From contig NC_053208.1 in assembly GCF_905163445.1 (NCBI RefSeq), positions 26,377,986 to 26,441,985 of the forward strand: a stretch of DNA of 64,000 nt, written 5' to 3'. Below the pieces are notes generated by a model. It had not been told where the DNA came from. It was given only the letters and a program-made list of their open reading frames with translations, and did not search any database. Made by a program: the position numbers and the translations under genes. Shown one piece after another: positions 59,361 to 64,000 of the stretch. This DNA is from Pararge aegeria (taxonomy: Eukaryota; Arthropoda; Insecta; Lepidoptera; Nymphalidae). The number at the start of each line of letters is the position of its first letter. Position 1 is the first letter of the stretch.

Positions 59361-60679
59361 CTGTGCACAATGTATTTAAATTGACGGATTCGTAAATTTA
59401 AAGTTGTAGGTACAATATGATCGATGAAAACGGCACAATGTGTAATTTAAATTGCATGGGTTTGTACTGCATATACCTATGACCTAGATGCATTTGGAAA
59501 ATTTAATCCTAATAACATAATTAAAAGAATGAATATTCAGTCAAAGGTGGAAGAATTTGAAATTGTTCGTACAAACAGCTGATGAAACAGTGGAAGGAAG
59601 GTTTGATGATAAAATTAATTAACTTTATAAATAAATTTTAATTGATCGTAGGATTTACCACAAGAAAAAAACCATCCATTTCTTTGGACAAACATGTTCC
59701 CAGTATTATTCAAGGTCTGCTCGTTCTGCTGCACTCAATGTTGAGAGGCCAGTAGGTTTTATAGCCTTTGACGAATAATCGAGAGTATTACGGTTTCGTT
59801 CGTCTAGTAGCAGTTGTAAGTTGAAAGGAATATTTAAAAAGTTAATCAGCTTTACCGTCGCGTATAAAATTAAGCAGTTTTACTTACTCTAACGATCGTG
59901 GGATAGCAACTATTCATGTAGTGTACCTATATGTATAACACTTGCAGGAGTCTTTCTTAACAGAACTTAATGTTAAATTGAGAACTTTGGGTAATTAGAG
60001 TTTGTAAATAATCTAGGTATTTAACTTTTATTTTACATAAAAATTTCGGATGAAAGATGTTCCTCTGGCCAGGGATTGGTTTGTTTATAATTCTAAAAGG
60101 GTATTTTTTATATCTTTTGATAAATTTTATATAACTACCCCTTTTCACTGACCGCGCCGGTGCTGAGAGTTTTGTTGTTATTTTTGCTATTTCCGAATTT
60201 AATAACAACAAATTTTAATAAAAGTATTGGGTTTTACTGTCAAACATTCTTAGATACGACCTGCTCAACTTAGGAGATGTTCAGCTTAAGTAGAATTCGA
60301 AAATGTACAATAAGTGTAATACGTAATTTAGTAAGTTGTAAGTTATTACTGAAAACAGTTTATCAATATTGAATTGCTAGCTGCCAAGGTACATTGTAAA
60401 CAGGCTGAATGGGTTGACTTCAACTTTAGGCTGTATCGAAATTAAAATTGGAAGTACAATGGAGTCTCTAAATAGGAAGCACTGCGAAGGCAACACCGGC
60501 GATGGAAAACTTCAGTAGGAACTTTTTCATACAATAGCGTCTGTGGATCAAATTATCGTCTGTAAAAAAATGGTAGGTACAGATTCCTAACTCGTAGAAA
60601 AAAGTAACCCTAAGCCCTCCAATAAAAGGCAATAAAAATTTTGATCTGTGTATTGCACTCTTTTCAAACACCCTCGTAC

Positions 60680-60969
60680 TTAGTAAAAATACACGTCGGG
60701 AACGGTAATCTTGGCTGATTCGAATAGGTACCTTCACGAGACTTTGTCTGAATAAACTTATTACAAAGCTAAAAAACGTTACGTTATAAGCAAAATTGTT
60801 ACATTTTCATTGTACTATCCCACGATTTTTACAGGATGTTAGTAAAAATACACGTCGGGAACGGTAATCTTGGCTGATTAGCATAGGTACCTTCACGCGA
60901 CTTTGTCTGAATGAACTTATTACAAAGCTAAAAAATGTTACGTTATAAGCAAAATTGTTACATTTTCAT
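60680..60969. repeat. Direct duplication of about 131 bp
   Basis: Two copies 159 bases apart (60680-60810 and 60839-60969), starting TTAGTAAAAATACACGTCGG and ending TTACATTTTCAT, differing by a few substitutions. Confidence 0.92.
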
Positions 60970-61224
60970 TTCATGACATTATAACTATGTACAAATTGTA
61001 CATAAACATGCAATTGGGGCAGATGTTTTCTACAGATAACAACATTCGCACTGGCTCTACTCACACGCAATTATTAGCATTTAGAACTTTCGCTAAGCAA
61101 CCGTAAATTTCGCAACATGAGGTTATGAATAAAAAAAAACAAAATTAAAAAAATCCTTCAAGATACGTGCATGGCTGGTAAAACTTTTTCAAAACATTTT
61201 AGTAAATACCACTCCCTTGACTGC

Positions 61225-61485
61225 AGAAAAAGTTTTACCATCTCATCAACCTGGTAGCAAGTGTTGATGCACTTTTGGCTGGCAGCCTATAGTCTGTTAG
61301 GGGTAAGGCAGGCGTCTTAAACCCATAACACCCTTGTGATTTCGGAACACTAAATCACAAGCGGGGTCATTGACGGTGGGGTGCTAAGATTTATACTCTC
61401 CCACTAGACTTAGTTCGGAGATAGAACCCGGGATGTCCCACTTAGGTGATCTCAGCGCTCGCCAGGGAGGTCGACATGCATCTAA
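61225..61485 (-). repeat. SINE family C-like remnant, reverse
   Basis: Ends GATCTCAGCGCTCGCCAGGGAGGTCG with GATAGAACCCGGGATGTCCC as the complement of a B box. Confidence 0.6.
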
Positions 61486-63034
61486 CTAAGTTTAATAGGT
61501 TAGGTTAGTATTAAATTGTTCGATAGGTGTGATTTAAACTTTTTACATTTCGGCTGTCCCTTAAAAACGTAGAAGACCTTTACAAAAAAGTGTTTTGATA
61601 CACATCAACACTGAATAACTATTCCGAGCTAAAAAGCGGCCACGTACCATTTAAGGTCGTGTCTTAGTTAACATCGTTCTGAAATCAAATCCGGTCATAT
61701 CACGTTTGATTTGTTAATACTCTGTTATATATTTCTTCTAAATACGTTTTAAACGTATAAAAATGCCTACCTACATGACTAAATTTCAATCTAACCAAGT
61801 AGTAAAAGTGAATACTTTTGCACCAGTAGTTTCATCTTTTTTACAAGAGAAAAGCAAGTACCCCTAGTATAAGTTTGTACGCTCGCAATCGTGGCTTCGT
61901 TCGTTCGCTTCGTTTCGTGTATCAATACGTAAGGTCCACTTGTCTTTGCCGGAAAAGCGGACCTTATCCGACTCATTTTAGATTCGCTAATTGAGTTTCT
62001 TCTGCCCAGAGAGCTGACTGAGGAAACTTGGACGAATTTGAGCTTTAAAGCAGGGTTGTTTAAGTTCTATTTTATGTTGTCACTAAAATGTCACTAAGAC
62101 GATACTCGAAACCGTCTCTACGGTTGCGAATGTACAAACGCTTAACTGCTCTAAAAGGAGATCACAGGGTCGCCGCTGGACCGAGGTCGTCGAAAATAAA
62201 CAAAATGGAATGAAATGTAATGTATAACTCTTTCTATCGCTCGCTGAGTGCCTCTGAGCCTTCTTATGAGGCCCATAGTTAGCGAAAATTTTAAGTTGGC
62301 AAGTGCCTTTGTACATGTATGATGTTCACGCCACTGCTATCACCACTTCCTAAATGTAATTTACAAACTGAATTAGTCTAGGAACAACGAATAAATTGCT
62401 GTTAGAAATGAGTACAAAGAGAGTGACCTAAATGAAGAAATACACAGGATGCATTTCGGTACTTCACGATTAATTTTCGTACTTTAGCAGCGTTGTCCCT
62501 GAGAGGTCGTCAAACGTCCCTTATCTGCGGGAGGCGGCTGCCATTTCGCAAGCCTTAATAATTAATTAATTAAGGATACGCGTGCACGGCGCAACACTCC
62601 ATTAACACCGTATCATATCACCCGCGCCGCAACATTAAAACACTTTTGTTTTTTCTCTTATTTCCGTTTTTTATTCCCGTTAAGGTTCCGCAGGAAGGTC
62701 TTTCAGCATTTGGGACTCTACCATGAATCAGTGTCGTGTAAAAGTTTCCTACCAAGGTTGAAACTAGGTAAACTGACATTTAAAGGGAAAATTGATAACA
62801 ACAAACTTTTTTAATCATATTGAAATTTTACTATCCTACATCCAGTAATATTCTTCAATGTTTTATTTTAAGTGTTTCACAGCTCAAACGTGTTCAATAT
62901 GCACTAAATTCCAGAAAGTTAAGATATTCTATTATATGCAGGGATTTCGTGCAGAATATGCATTCCATTTGTTCAACATAATTTACTATCCATTTTCTTT
63001 GGAATCACAACTCATGTCAAAAAGCTCTTGATAT

Positions 63035-63540
63035 TGAATGACGTTGTCAACATACTATTACTACTACAAGTAACAAACTATATCAATATTGTCGTAACTT
63101 TATGTGACACATATTTTTGTGACATCAATATTGTAAAATTTTCATGCAAAAACTTGTGTGACATCATAGGTAGCAGGTTACCAGACCTCAACCCACGATT
63201 AACAATCAAATTATTGCAACTTAATCGGGTTAAACTAAGGACAGTTGTAGGTATGATAACAGGGCACTGCCTACTAAACAAAAACCTTTCCATTTTAGGT
63301 ATAACTACACGTAATGCTCCAATGCAATGAAGTAGTAGAACAACGCGCAGCATACCTTGGCTCCTCAGCAACACTCCAGGAAGCACTCGGCGACCTGGGC
63401 GGCCTGCTAGGCTTCTGGAGTGAGCTCGACTGGCTGGAGTGATCCAGTTGGGAGCCGCATCAGTGGCCATACGTACAACGGACAGTTTCATACCAACCAA
63501 CAGAATAACAGGCCCAGGAACAGAAGAAGAAGATGGTAGC
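63035..63540 (+). pseudogene. LINE RNase H / ORF2 C-terminal remnant
   Basis: Plus strand reads KLLQLNRVKLRTVVGMITGH, then CLLNKNLSILGI, the stretch typical after RNase H in jockey/R1-like elements. After a frame break it continues EALGDLGGLLGFWSELDWLE before TGA near 63441, then 3' UTR. Stops and a frameshift make it a fossil. Confidence 0.75.
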
Positions 63541-64000
63541 AGTGAAACGTGTGCTACGAAACTGACCGTGCTCAATAAACAGCTTCAACCTACGGGACCC
63601 TTGTTAGTTGACATCGACTCGCTCTTGGCCGTTGTAACTTTTGTTTTTGCTTTTTCAGAAGCCACTTTGCCGGATCATTGGAGATGAATAATCAGCCCCT
63701 TATCTGTACGGCTCGAATCTGAAGCCAATACTTAGTATTCGGAGTGAAGATAATTATAGGAGGTGGAGGTTTGTAATAAAAGCGGACCGTGTTTTTAAAA
63801 TGGTTTGTGTGTCGACGGATTAATGGATTTCAATGTTTATAATGTTTTGTGATGGTGATGGCAGTTCACTATGGAACGATCAAGAAGATTAAGTTATCGG
63901 CAGAATCTGTATCACTGAATTACCTTTAAAAAAAGTGTGTGCGTGGAACCTTTATACGCGATTGAATTAAAACTTTTATTATAATTCATTGATGAAAGAG

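Larger units (their letters stand above)
59361..64000 (-). other. Probable Arrowhead intron to window edge
   Basis: No LIM1-like exon is seen. It holds a 131-bp direct duplication (60680-60969), a SINE C remnant (61225-61485), a MITE end (61865-61905) and a LINE RNase H remnant (63035-63540). Confidence 0.6.

Noticed and set aside
63078..63575. 165-residue minus-strand frame
   Set aside because: It is antisense to the LINE RNase H remnant read on the plus strand.

Overview
The window is insect nuclear DNA, almost certainly from a butterfly or moth. Genes are split into short GC-rich exons inside an AT-rich background. The background is packed with LINE 3' tails, tRNA-derived SINEs and non-autonomous Helitron-like ends of kinds I associate with lepidopteran genomes. 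Assignment to Lepidoptera, and possibly to a nymphalid butterfly, is inference; no marker in the sequence proves it.

Five protein-coding genes can be read with intron phases that close correctly. (1) + strand, 3161-12313: the last six exons of an amino-acid/auxin-permease (AAAP) transporter, with the N-terminal exons missing. (2) + strand, 21259-22672: three exons of mitochondrial glycine cleavage H protein, with the presequence exon not located. (3) - strand, 31063-23811: a complete five-exon F1-ATP synthase gamma subunit that is divergent, has no recognisable separate presequence, and uses one GC-AG intron. (4) + strand, 47029-49779: five exons of phenylalanine hydroxylase (Henna), lacking only about the first 15 residues. 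(5) - strand, 59360-56813: the last four exons of the LIM-homeodomain factor Arrowhead (LIM2, homeodomain, conserved C-terminus), with the LIM1 exon(s) not seen and probably beyond position 64000. Genes 2 and 3 converge on a short 3' interval near 23.45-23.81 kb.

Region by region: 1-3160 is repeat-rich intron or intergenic DNA upstream of the transporter. 3161-12313 is the transporter, and one of its introns is almost entirely a 44-bp minisatellite with an apparently identical 396-bp higher-order duplication. 12314-21258 has no recognised coding exon. 21259-31639 holds the convergent H protein / ATP synthase gamma pair and a TATA-containing upstream region. 31640-41450 is gene-poor and holds several hairpins and MITE-like palindromes. 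41455-46840 is a LINE interrupted by a second, opposite-strand LINE with a long uninterrupted endonuclease-RT frame. 47029-49779 is Henna. 49780-56800 is gene-poor with MITE, SINE and Helitron pieces. 56813-64000 is Arrowhead with large introns.

The genes do not form an operon or cluster. The connections visible are metabolic (mitochondrial glycine cleavage, ATP synthesis, aromatic amino acid hydroxylation and amino acid transport), and these are probably coincidental neighbours. Most of the unexplained structure is transposable-element architecture: nested elements, Helitron ends close to splice acceptors, paired inverted SINEs and several near-perfect short palindromes. No prokaryotic-type system, CRISPR array, rRNA or intact tRNA gene was seen.
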